A stretch of DNA of 64,000 nt from Omphiscola glabra (lineage: Eukaryota > Mollusca > Gastropoda > Lymnaeidae). The notes under the pieces were generated by a model. That model did no database searches. It saw only the letters and a list, made by a program, of their open reading frames with translations, and was not told where the DNA came from. The number at the start of each line of letters is the position of its first letter. The stretch's first letter is position 1. Below, piece after piece: positions 47,701 through 58,934 of the stretch. The DNA is taken from positions 8,517,012-8,581,011 of the forward strand of contig OZ024809.1 of assembly GCA_964017045.1 (NCBI GenBank), given 5' to 3'. A program made the translations under genes and the position numbers.

Positions 47701-50700
47701 CCACTCGAGGATCGGCCTCACTAGCCACACCAAGACGTGCAAAAGAGACTGCCACTCGAGGATCGGTCTCGCTTGCCACACCAAGACTTGCAAAAGAGAC
47801 CGCCACTCGAGGATCGGCCTCACTAGCCACACCAAGACGTGCAAAAGAGACTGCCACTCGAGGATCGGCCTCACTAGCCACACCAAGACGTGCAAAAGAG
47901 ACTGCCACTCGAGGATCGGCCTCACTAGCCACACCAAGACGTGCAAAAGAGACTGCCACTCGAGGATCGGCCTCACTAGCCACACCAAGACGTGCAAAAG
48001 AGACTGCCACTCGAGGATCGGCCTCACTAGCCACACCTAGAGGTGCAAAAGAGACTGCCACTCGAGGATCGGTCTCGCTAGCCACACCAAGACTTGCAAA
48101 AGAGACTGCCACTCGAGGATCGGTCTCACTAGCCACACCAAGACGTGCAAAAGAGACTGCCACTCGAGGATGGGCCTCACTAGCCACACCAAGACGTGCA
48201 AAAGAGACTGCCACTCGAGGATCGGTCTCACTAGCCACACCAAGACTTGCAAAAGAGACTGCCACTCGAGGATCGGTCTCGCTAGCCACACCAAGACTTG
48301 CAAAAGAGACTGCCACTCGAGGATCGGCCTCACTAGCCACACCAAGACGTGCAAAAGAGACTGCCACTCGAGGATCGGCCTCACTAGCCACACCAAGACT
48401 TGCAAAAGAGACTGCCACTCGAGGATCGGCCTCACTAGCCACACCAAGACGTGCAAAAGAGACTGCCACTCGAGGATCGGCCTCACTAGCCACACCAAGA
48501 CTTGCAAAAGAGACTGCCACTCGAGGATCGGCTTCACTATTCACACCAAGACATGCAAAAGAGACTGCCACTCGAGGATCGTTCTCACTAGCCACACCAA
48601 GAGCTGCAAAAGAGACTGCCACTCGAGGATCGGCCTCACTAGCCACACCAAGACTTGCAAAAGAGACTGCCACTCGAGGATCGGTCTCACTAGCCACACC
48701 AAATACGTGCAAAAGAGACTGCCACTCGAGGATCGGTCTCGCTAGCCACACCAAGACTTGCAAAAGAGACAGCCACTCGAGGATCGGCCTCACTAGCCAC
48801 ACCAAGACGTGCAAAAGAGACTGCCACTCGAGGATCGGCCTCGCTAGCCACACAAAGACGTGCAAAATAGACTGCCACTTGAGGATCGGCCTCACTAGCC
48901 ACACCAAGACTTGCAAAAGAGACTGCCACTCGAGGATCGGCCTCACTAGCCACACCAAGACGTGCAAAAGAGACTGCCACTCGAGGATCGGCCTCACTAG
49001 CCACACCAAGACGTGCAAAAGAGACTGCCACTCGAGGATCGGCCTCACTAGCCACACCAAGACTTGCAAAAGAGACTGCCACTCGAGGATCGGTCTCGCT
49101 AGCCACACCAAGACGTGCAAAAGAGACTGCCACTCGAGGATCGGCCTCACTAGCCACACCAAGACGTGCAAAAGAGACTGCCACTCGAGGATCGGCCTCA
49201 CTAGCCACACCAAGACGTGCAAAAGAGACTGCCACTCGAGGATCGGCCTCACTAGCCACACCAAGACGTGCAAAAGAGACTGCCACTCGAGGATCGGCCT
49301 CACTAGCCACACCAAGACTTGCAAAAGAGACTGCCACTCGAGGATCGGCCTCACTAGCCACACCAAGACGTGCAAAAGAGACTGCCACTCGAGGATCGGC
49401 CTCACTAGCCACACCAAGACGTGCAAAAGAGACTGCCACTCGAGGATCGGCCTCACTAGCCACACCTAGACGTGCAAAAGAGACTGCCACTCGAGGATCG
49501 GTCTCGCTAGCCACACCAAGACTTGCAAAAGAGACTGCCACTCGAGGATCGGTCTCACTAGCCACACCAAGACGTGCAAAAGAGACTGCCACTCGAGGAT
49601 GGGCCTCACTAGCCACACCAAGACGTGCAAAAGAGACTGCCACTCGAGGATCGGTCTCACTAGCCACACCAAGACTTGCAAAAGAGACTGCCACTCGAGG
49701 ATCGGTCTCGCTAGCCACACCAAGACTTGCAAAAGAGACTGCCACTCGAGGATCGGCCTCACTAGCCACACCAAGACTTGCAAAAGAGACTGCCACTCGA
49801 GGATCGGCCTCACTAGCCACACCAAGACTTGCAAAAGAGACTGCCACTCGAGGATCGGCCTCACTAGCCACACCAAGACGTGCAAAAGAGACTGCCACTC
49901 GAGGATCGGCCTCACTAGCCACACCAAGACTTGCAAAAGAGACTGCCACTCGAGGATCGGCTTCACTATTCACACCAAGACATGCAAAAGAGACTGCCAC
50001 TCGAGGATCGGCCTCACTAGCCACACCAAGACTTGCAAAAGAGACTGCCACTCGAGGATCGGTCTCACTAGCCACACCAAGACGTGCAAAAGAGACTGCC
50101 ACTCGAGGATCGGTCTCGCTAGCCACACCAAGACTTGCAAAAGAGACAGCCACTCGAGGATCGGCCTCACTAGCCACACCAAGACGTGCAAAAGAGACTG
50201 CCACTCGAGGATCGGCCTCGCTAGCCACACCAAGACGTGCAAAAGAGACTGCCACTCGAGGATCGGCCTCACTAGCCACACCAAGACTTGCAAAAGAGAC
50301 TGCCACTCGAGGATCGGCCTCACTAGCCACACCAAGACGTGCAAAAGAGACTGCCACTCGAGGATCGGCCTCACTAGCCACACCAAGACGTGCAAAAGAG
50401 ACTGCCACTCGAGGATCGGCCTCACTAGCCACACCAAGACGTGCAAAAGAGACTGCCACTCGAGGATCGGTCTCGCTAGCCACACCAAGACGTGCAAAAG
50501 AGACTGCCACTCGAGGATCGGCCTCACTAGCCACACCAAGACGTGCAAAAGAGACTGCCACTCGAGGATCGGCCTCACTAGCCACACCAAGACGTGCAAA
50601 AGAGACTGCCACTCGAGGATCGGCCTCACTAGCCACACCAAGACGTGCAAAAGAGACTGCCACTCGAGGATCGGCCTCACTAGCCACACCAAGACTTGCA

Positions 50701-51203
50701 AAAGTGACTGCCACTCGAGGATCGGCCTCACTAGCCACACCAAGACGTGCAAAAGAGACTGCCACTCGAGGATCGGCCTCACTAGCCACACCAAGACGTG
50801 CAAAAGAGACTGCCACTCGAGGATCGGCCTCACTAGCCACACCAAGACGTGCAAAAGAGACTGCCACTCGAGGATCGGTCTCACTAGCCACACCAAGACG
50901 TGCAAAAGAGACTGCCACTCGAGGATCGGCCTCACTAGCCACACCAAGACGTGCAAAAGAGACTGCCACTCGAGGATCGGCTTCACTAGCCACACCAAGA
51001 CGTGCAAAAGAGACTGCCACTCGAGGATCGGTCTCGCTAGCCACACCAAGACTTGCAAAAGAGACTGCCACTCGAGGATCGGCCTCACTAGCCACACCAA
51101 GACTTGCAAAAGAGACTGCCACTCGAGGATCGGCCTCACTAGCCACACCAAGACTTGCAAAAGAGACTGCCACTCGAGGATCGGCCTCACTAGCCACACC
51201 AAG
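44777..51203 (+). repeat. 51-bp zinc-finger-derived minisatellite, ~126 copies, 6.4 kb
   Basis: The unit encodes TCKRDCHSRIGLTSHTK (17 residues), the terminal zinc finger of the LINE just upstream. Length 6427 bp equals 126 units plus one inserted base at about 48703. Variants are few: actTgc/acGtgc, ggTctc/ggCctc, ctcActa/ctcGcta. Rare markers recur at fixed distances (see findings), showing higher-order copies of 28-29 units. The LINE frame stays open from 44294 to a TAG at 46559-46561, and the same stop recurs at 48038 and 49467. Other frames on both strands are also open for over a thousand codons only because the period is divisible by 3 and the unit lacks stops. The array ends at agcccaatcagagaaaataa, probably the LINE 3' untranslated region. 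Confidence 0.98.
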
Positions 51204-51999
51204 AGCCCAATCAGAGAAAATAAATCTATTGTCTCTTTTAGACGGAAAGATGCCATACAAATATATAGCTATATATATATAGTGATTTATTTATTTATTA
51301 CATTCTTTGCACAATCTCTACAAACAGGAAGAGTAATTTTATATATTATCGGGGACATCCAATGTCGGTCAGGTCAGATTTTCTCCAATTATTGTGTCGT
51401 TTCATTTTGTAGTTGTTTTTATTCCAACAATGTTCTCCTACTTTTTAATTGGACCAAGTCGTCAATGTAAAAAGGGATTACCCCAAAAAATAAATAATAA
51501 TAAAAAAAACGGAATAAAAAAAAAGAAGAAATAATTGACTTTCAAATTCTCGTAGTAAAAGTTGTAAACTAAATTATTGTTATTATCGATAACATTTTGT
51601 TGTGTGATTTGTTTAGTTTTTCGTCATTTCCCAAACAAATTTTTTTTTAAACAGGCCCTTATTTTCAGAAAATCAATAACACTGTGGATAATTGATGGTG
51701 GGAATTTAAGAAAACTGGGACTGTCTGTCGGGGACAAGCAGAAAGGGAAATTGAATAGTTTAATGTGCTGCCTTTTTAAAATTGAGGAAATGGTTGACAC
51801 TGGCGATGAGGAAACAATCAAGAAAAAATATAGAAATATTGAAACAACGGAGAGATTGTTGTTTGTTGGTTATTAGTTGTTGATGGTTAGATTGTTGATT
51901 GTTATATTCCTGATTGTTGATTGTTGGATTGTTGATTGTATTTAGAAAGATGGAGGGATCTAATAGGAATTCGGTCATCTCATTAACCCAATGTCATAA
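51204..51999. other. AT-rich single-copy, nothing recognised
   Basis: It starts with an aataaa-containing tail of the LINE, then short TA and A-rich tracts. At 51850-51945 loose repeats of gttgattgttggatt occur. The open frame at 51577-51876 is not recognisable. Confidence 0.4.
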
Positions 52000-52180
52000 T
52001 TACCCCTGTCATATTTTACTCCCATGTCATCATTTACCCTCGTCATCATTACCATGTTATTATTACACCTATGTCATCATTAACCCTGTCATCATTACGC
52101 TATGTCATAAGTACCCCTGTAATTATTGCGTTTTGTCAAATTACCCCTATCATCATTACCCTATGTAATCTTTGTCATTG
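52000..52180. repeat. Degenerate ~15-bp repeat
   Basis: Units around catcattacccctgt, strongly diverged. Confidence 0.75.
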
Positions 52181-52184
52181 TTTT

Positions 52185-52770
52185 GATTGGGGTAATGAAA
52201 TCTAGGAGTAATGAAGTCAAGGGTAAATGAAGACAAAAATTGATGAAAACGGAGGAAAATATGACATGTTGTAAAGATGTCAGGGGCGGTGATACCAGCG
52301 TAATGATGAGACGGGTTAATAATGACAGGGAGGTAATGATAACACGAGGTAATGATGACCGGCAGGTAATGATGACCCGAGGTAATGATGACAGGGAGGT
52401 AATGATAACACGCGGTAATGATGACAGGGAGGTTCATGATAACACGAGGTAATGATTACCGGGAGGTAAAAAAGATACGGGGAAATGAAACGAATTATGA
52501 CGTTATTGGGGTGATAAAATCTGAGGGTAATGAAGACACGATGTAATGAAGACACGAGATAATGAAGACACGAGGTAATGAAGACGCGATGTAATGAAAA
52601 CACGAGGTAATGAAGACACGAGGTAATGAAGACACGAATTAATGAAGACACGATGTAATGAAAACACGAGGTAATGAAGACACGAGGTAATGAAGACACG
52701 AGGTAATGAAGACACGAGATAATGAAGACACGAGGTAATGAAGACACGAGTTAATGGATATAGTATAATT
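52185..52770. repeat. 15/16-bp minisatellite
   Basis: A degenerate left part (52310-52500) uses ggtaatgatgacaggga. The regular right part (52520-52755) has about 15 units of gaagacacgaggtaat. The left unit is roughly an inverse of the preceding tcattacccc repeat, so the two arrays are partly complementary. Confidence 0.88.
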
Positions 52771-52829
52771 TCAACATGGCTGTTACTTTGCATTCATGTA
52801 TAATATACAATAGCTCATACTTCTATAAA

Positions 52830-52950
52830 GTAACACATTGTTACTATAAAGTAGTTCATAGGGTTACATAGTCACTCATAGTTACTGTAAAGTAGTTATT
52901 AGGGTTACATAGTTACTCATAGTTACTGTAAAGTAGTTCTTAGGGTTACA
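52830..52950. repeat. ~45-bp tandem repeat, 3 copies
   Basis: Units with agttactgtaaagtagtt and agggttacat. The following 52951-53239 is single-copy. Confidence 0.82.
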
Positions 52951-53239
52951 TTTTCACTCATATCTAACAAGCTAATATTAGAATCTATAGGAGATCACAG
53001 TATATGTGGTGTGATATTAAAGTGGTATGATAGAAGGGAGATCACAATGTATGGGGGTCTGATGTTAAAATGCCAACGGTTCTCTACTCCAGATTGCACT
53101 CATCCCTGAGGCCAACGGTTCAGCCTGGTTCTTTTCACAACCGAGTCAGTTTGGTGCATGAGATGATTTGCTGGAGGGGTGGGGGCAGAGGCAGAGAGTC
53201 GGTGAATACGCATCTAACCCATTACAAGATGTATTCTTA

Positions 53240-53515
53240 TAAGGAGGTCAACATCTGAGATATAAGTAGATCATCATCTGAGATATAAGTAGGTCATCAT
53301 CTGAGATATAAGTAGATCATCATCTGAGATATAAGTGGGTCATCGTCTGAGATATAAGTAGGTCATCGTCTGAGATATAAGTATGTCATCATCTGAGATA
53401 TAAGTAGATCATCATCTGAGATATAAGTGGGTCATCTTCTGAGATATAAGTAGATCATCGTCTGAGATATAAGTAGGTCATCATCTGAGATATAAGTAGG
53501 TCAACATCTCAGACA
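53240..53515. repeat. 23-bp minisatellite, about 12 copies
   Basis: Units of tctgagatataagtaggtca, 23 bp, with a few substitutions. Confidence 0.95.
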
Positions 53516-53649
53516 CAAACATCCAAAATCACCAAAACTCAATGCATATAGTTCAATGAGGTGCTAGTCATTAAAAACAAAGATGAGATTTAGGCATCCA
53601 AGACAAATTTGCTATGTTTTGGGGATTTCAGACACATATGTATTATATT

Positions 53650-54445
53650 TTAATACAAGCAAACGTTTCTATGATATTGTCATATAGGACAACATTTCTT
53701 TGATATTGTTATGTACGCAAATATTCCTATGATATATTGTTATGTTAGACAACGTTTCTATGATATTGCTGTGTCAGACAATGTTTCTATGATATTGTTG
53801 TGTCAGACAATGTTTCTATGATATTGCTGTGTCAGACAATGTTTCTATGATATTGCTGTGTCAGACAATGTTTCTATGATATTGTTGTGTCAGACAATGT
53901 TTCTATGATATTGTTGTGTCAGACAATGTTTCTATGATATTGTTATGTCAGACTATTTTGCTATGGTATTGTTGTGTCAGACAATGTTTCTATGATATTG
54001 CTGTGTCAGACAATGTTTCTATGATATTGTTGTGACAATGTTTCTATGATATTGTTGTGTCAATGTTTCTATGATATTGTTGTGTCAGACAATGTTTCTA
54101 TGATATTGTTGTGACAATGTTTCTATGATATTGTTGTGTCAATGTTTCTATGATATTGTTGTGTCAGACAATGTTTCTATGATATTGTTGTGTCAATGTT
54201 TCTATGATATTGTTGTGTCAATGTTTCTATGATATTGCTGTGTCAGACAATGTTTCTATGATATTGTTGTGTCAATGTTTCTATGATATTGTTGTGTCAG
54301 ACAATGTTTCTATGATATTGCTGTGTCAGACAATGTTTCTATGATATTGTTTTGTCAGACAATGTTTCTATGATATTGTTGTCTCAGACAATGTTTCTAT
54401 GATATTGTTGTGACAATGTTTATATGATATGCTTGTGTCCGACTG
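53650..54445. repeat. 29/22-bp minisatellite, about 30 copies
   Basis: Long units of 29 bp (cagacaatgtttctatgata...) alternate with shorter units lacking the cagaca part. The long/short pattern is itself repeated between about 54020 and 54280. Confidence 0.96.
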
Positions 54446-54835
54446 TTTTAGATTGTATCAGATTTTTACAAACATCGCTTCCCTGCTTGAGATTCATCTC
54501 CGGTCATTGAACTATTCTTGTCGGTCGCTGGTTGTTTTTGTTTTTTATGAAACCAAAACTTTTCTTAAAATAGTCTTGTCGATTGTTCAAGGTGTTGTAG
54601 TAGCAACTTAGTTATTCTGGGACTTTGTTACAAAACTGTCCCCAATACGTGAAACATTAGATATTCTGGGACCCTGTCACAAAAATGTCCACAAAACATG
54701 AGACGTAATTTGTCAAGGTGGCACAGAGAGCCGAATCGAGGCGCACTACAAAAATGTAGAACCAGAATACACAGTACTCTCGTGCCCCTTCAATTCTGAT
54801 ACATTTTGCTGTCCAAGGTCATTAAATATTCAAAT
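54446..54835. other. Single-copy sequence, nothing recognised
   Basis: A tattctgggac(t/c) string and its flank are duplicated once at 54615-54700. No gene was recognised. Confidence 0.4.
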
Positions 54836-54990
54836 AGACTGATGAACGCGCCCTCTGGTGGACGGTCCCAGTTTAGACTGATGTACGCGCCCCCTCTTGG
54901 ACGGTCCCAGTTTAGACTGATGTACGCACCCCCTGGTGGACGGTCCCAGTTTAGACTGACGTGCGCGCCTCCTGGTGGACGGTACAAATT
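54836..54990. repeat. ~39-bp tandem repeat, 4 copies
   Basis: Units with ggtggacggtcccagtttag and gtacgcgccccct. The 39-bp period keeps frames open on both strands. Confidence 0.9.
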
Positions 54991-55040
54991 AAGAGCGCCA
55001 ATGTATTGTAAGTGTTTCTTTTTGATGTTCTCTGACTTAC

Positions 55041-55109
55041 CACTGATGTCTTCGGGAGTTTGACACTGGTTAAATTTAGCCGAGACATACACTTGTCCTC
55101 TTCTATATC
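55041..55109 (-). CDS. Possible 69-nt internal exon, unrecognised
   Basis: On the reverse strand the segment is preceded by attgctccacag and followed by gtaagtcaga, an acceptor and a consensus donor. The 69 nt are open in two frames. One, starting DIEEDKCMSRL, fills exactly 23 codons. Nothing else of a gene is visible nearby and the peptide matches nothing I know. Good-looking splice pairs at this spacing do occur by chance in 64 kb. Confidence 0.2.
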
Positions 55110-55720
55110 CTGTGGAGCAATATGTAGACATTGGACCTCGCAAGCACAAACGCCCGTTTAAATGATATGGGCCCTACAAACACAAACATTGATTGGGATG
55201 ATATGGGGCCTATGTCTCATCAAGTATGCTACGCGTAACAGGTCTCGATTTCAGCAGGGGTTCTCAGAAGTTCACAAGAAACCCTAGCCAGCGTATAACG
55301 CATTGCAATGAAGTATAGGCGAAATAAATGATCTGATCTTGAATAGTAAGCTGAATTTGTTTTAACTGTACAGATGACGTTTACAAACATGGATTTCTAC
55401 AAGTCAAAGAGGTGGTTTTATTACAAATTTTTTTTTAAATGTTTATTTTGGGCTTTGTTTGTTGATATATATTTTTCGTCAAAAACTAATTTTTGTTGCA
55501 ATTCAAAAGCGTTGCCCTTTGTTTTGTTGTTGTTCAAAGATTTTTTTTTTTGTTGCGATAATCTTCGAATTGTACCAAAGTTCTTCAAAAGGAGGTTGTA
55601 CAAACAAATGTAAAAAAACCTCGAAAGTTACCGTATGTTGTGAGCGATTTTTCACTTAAATAAAATGCAATTTAAATAAAAGGAAACTTTCCCATTCTAA
55701 GCTTACTTCCTACTGGGTCA
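55110..55720. other. Single-copy sequence, nothing recognised
   Basis: cagcaggggttctcag near 55252 resembles a hAT terminus without a partner. T-rich frames at 55374-55659 are not convincing. Confidence 0.4.
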
Positions 55721-56315
55721 GCCAGCTCAGACAACATACTGGCGCGCTGACCAGTGCACTATCAGTCAGCTGACCCAAATAACTGGCACGTAGACCAATG
55801 CACCAGCCGATCCAAATATCTGGTGCACAGACCAGTGCACCTCCAGCCAGCTGACCCAGCTAATAGGCGCACAGACCATTGAACGATCAGCCAGCTGACT
55901 CACCTAACTGGTTACAGACCTGGGCACCACTGGCCACCTGGTACACAGACTGACTCACCTAACTGGTTACAGACCTGGCTACCATCAGCCTACTCGCACA
56001 CCAACCGTGGCACAATCTGCAAACTGATCTCCAGGACTTGCACACAGAACCGGGGCACCATCGGCCACCAGGCACACAGACCAGGGCACCATCAGCCTTC
56101 TTGCACACAAACCGGGTCAAAATCTGCAAACTGATCTCACAAACCGGGGCATTATCAGCCACCTGACACTCAACCGGGGCACCATCGACCACATGGCACA
56201 CCGACCGGGCACCACTGGCCCCCTGGCACACAGACCGGGCACCACTGGCCACCTGGCACACAGACCGGGCACCACTGGCCACCTGGCACACCAAACGGGC
56301 ACCATCGGCCAGCCT
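55721..56315. repeat. ~39-bp then 30-bp C-rich minisatellites
   Basis: The left part (to about 55960) has diverged units around ctgacccaactaactggcgc. The right part (56010-56300) has about 9 units of accatcggccacctggcaca of 30 bp. Shared words (ggcacacagaccgg) suggest a common origin. Confidence 0.85.
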
Positions 56316-56834
56316 TTAACTTAGAATCGCCTTGTCAATATCTCATGTACACCGTCTCCAGGGCCGATTTAATGAAAACACCGGGTGATTGATAGTTTTG
56401 TGGTGGTGGGTGCATGTCATCTGGGGTGCAGGTCAGATGGGGTGCACGCCAGATGGGGTGGATGGGGCTTGTGTGATTTTCAATAATGGCGAGAGATTCG
56501 AGGTGCAGCAATGGTCCTCAAAGTGACATAGATTCTACTGCCATTTCTCGTAATTATTTTGGATGATGTCTGGTGAGGTTTTACTTTGGTAACATGAAAA
56601 CCATCTTCCTAAATAATTGATTATAATTGTTTTCTTATTTTTTTATGCAGATGTGTGAAGTTTTGTGCACAACTAATGGTACACTCTGATAAAGCGGGCA
56701 CTACTGTCGTGGTATCAGCATGACAGGTCAATGACATACTATAAAATATGGGAATCATTGTTATGCTCAACTCGATTGTTGGGTGCCATTTGTTGATATG
56801 AATATTTTTAGTGGTATTTTTTAACATTTCCACC
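56316..56834. other. Single-copy; short G-rich repeat
   Basis: cagatggggtgca recurs three times at 56418-56465. A reverse-strand 85-codon open frame at 56621-56878 is not recognised. Confidence 0.4.
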
Positions 56835-57065
56835 AATCTATTGTCCTTTATTGAACATTTCCACCAATCACTTCTCATTTATTGAACATTTCCACCAATT
56901 CCTTTTCATTTATTGAAAATTTACACCAATTCCTTTTCATTTATTGAACGTTGACACCAATTCCTTTTCATTTATTGAACATTTCCCCCAATTCCTTTTC
57001 ATTTATTGAACATTTACACCAATTCTTTTTCATTTATTGAACATTTACACCAATTCCTTGTTCGC
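56835..57065. repeat. ~31-bp minisatellite, about 8 copies
   Basis: Units of tttattgaacatttccacca and attccttttca. A diverged single relative lies at 61488-61540. Confidence 0.93.
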
Positions 57066-57464
57066 TTATGTTCATTTTATTCATTAGATTTACTAGTTCG
57101 CTGTAACTGTGTATCACATTCAGTTGACCACCGTTGCGCCGGCTACTACAGGAACATATTACCTATTATAATGTTTCCGGGTATGACCACCGGGATGTTC
57201 CCATTTTGACGGATATCTCCACTCTGAGGTGACCATGTGTCCGGCCATTACCACTCTGATATTACAGGGTTTTGGGCTATTACCACCCGGATATTATCGT
57301 GTTTCCGGTTATTACCAGCCGGATATTACGACATTTCCGGAAATCACCCGCTGGTGTTTGGTATAAAATCTTAAAGCAAACAGTCCCGGATGTGACCAAT
57401 GAAATTTAACGCATCTACAAAGGCTCTCCATCAAAGTTCCAAATACCCCACTCCAACAGCTTAA
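57066..57464. other. Single-copy; degenerate repeat at 57150-57360
   Basis: Loose units around ggatattac and tttccggttattaccac. No gene was recognised. Confidence 0.5.
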
Positions 57465-57640
57465 CATGTGGGGATCTCTACTTAGCATTCACCTTTTAAC
57501 ATGTTGGGATTCATTCTTTATCATTCACAGCTTCACATTTTGGCATTCACACTTATCATTCCCACTCTTACATTTTGGGATTCAAACTTATCATTCCCAA
57601 CCTTACATTTTGGGATCCCTGCTCGTCGTCCCATGCCCAG
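57465..57640. repeat. ~35-bp tandem repeat, 4-5 copies
   Basis: Units with acattttgggattcaaactt and atcattcccaacctt. Confidence 0.85.
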
Positions 57641-57739
57641 ACGAGTTTCCATAAGATGACGTCAGCATTTCACCTCACGATCGGCAAATATTTTTCGTCT
57701 CTCCCCCGAAAGCTAGGGACATTTGACAAATTAAATTTC

Positions 57740-58350
57740 TAACCTTGCCAGCATCCCCCTTCCTCCCAATTAGTTTCTCCCCCAAAATCAACCTTCCCCT
57801 CTGTTACTTTCTCCCAACGACGTCCCTTCTCCCTGTTCCTTTCTCTCAATATCAACCCATCTCCAAGTTACTTTTCCTCAACAACAGCCTTTCTCCCAAT
57901 ATCAGACTCGATCCCTGTTCCTTGGCCCCTTATACTTTCTCCCCAAAGAACATTATCTCTCCCAGTTACTTTCCCCCAGTAACTTTCGCCCTACTACGTT
58001 CTGCTATCAAAAGCCTTCCTCCATATTACTATTACTTTCTCCCAATATCAGCCTTTCTCCAGGGACATCATTTGGGTAAGCAGGGTGGGGCACTTGCCTC
58101 CCATCCCCCTGAATTTGCAGGTTTTATTTAAATTGCGATGTACTTTGAAACCTCGCGTAATAAAACAACTTACCAAGCCGACCAAGTTTTGGTTTTGCAC
58201 CCCCCCCCCGACAAAAAGCCCAGATATTATGCCCTCTGCATATCTCCCCATTACTTTCTAGCAACAACAGCCTTTCTCACTATTACTTTCTCCCTACTAC
58301 CTTCTCCCAACAACACCCTTTCTCCCCTTTACTTTCTACGACCTCTGTTT
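57740..58350. repeat. Degenerate ~25-bp C/T-rich repeat, split by a MITE
   Basis: Loose units around ttactttctcccaataacag on both sides of the insertion at 58060-58238. Confidence 0.78.
58060..58238. mobile_element. hAT-like MITE inserted in a tandem repeat
   Basis: The left end is CAGGGACATCATTTGGG and the inward-read right end is CAGAGGGCATAATATCTGGG, imperfect inverted termini. Flanks are cctttctc (58052-58059) and catatctc (58239-58246), matching at 6 of 8 positions. The repeat array continues on both sides, supporting an insertion. No transposase is present. Confidence 0.5.
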
Positions 58351-58934
58351 GTACATTAATGGTTTTTAACATCGCTTTTCTCATCTTTAAATATCAAAGA
58401 ACATTTGAGATACGAAAGACGAAAATCGGTTAATCAAGTGGCGAGTGCTATAGTGATTAGTTTAGTCGAGGGTCGATTACTTTCTGTTTGTTTCACCAAC
58501 GTGTCACATCCAACATTTTCCACAACCGCCATTTTTCTTTAATATAATTTACAGGTCCGTGAATTGTTTTCTTCCATTCAGCCGACTTTTGAAGTTGTGG
58601 AAAAGTGGTGGGGGAAAAGGTGGGGGGGGGGGGAGAGAGAGGTTGGAGAAAAGGAGAAATTTCAGGACTTGAAAGCGATCAATCGAAGAGCGCCCCAAAC
58701 ATCAACAATTTTGGGGAATTGGCTCGATTACGATTTCATAGGGGAAAAAAAGCATCGATACTTTGATTTTTTCGATTAGAGAGCAGAATAATTTTTTTAT
58801 AAAAGTCTAGGTGTATTAAAATAATTCCCAGAAGTACATTGCAAATACCAGATACTTAACAGTCTCTACGACACGCCTGACTGACACTTAAAGCTGGGCT
58901 CCTGACCACTTTATGTGTCACCGAACCACTGAAA
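58351..58934. other. Single-copy sequence, nothing recognised
   Basis: A G-rich patch lies at 58605-58650. No gene was recognised. Confidence 0.4.

Noticed and set aside
44684..49465. Reverse-strand open frame of 1593 codons, and similar frames at 44701-46557, 46558-48036 and 48690-51260
   Set aside because: They are antisense readings of the 51-bp array. The period is divisible by 3 and the unit lacks stops in these frames, so length carries no information.
44772..49469. Forward open frame of 1565 codons, rich in ATRGS/AKET repeats
   Set aside because: Out of frame with the LINE zinc finger. It is kept open only by the unit sequence and period.
44777..51203. CRISPR-like regular array
   Set aside because: The units are directly adjacent with no unique spacers, and the unit is explained by the LINE coding sequence.
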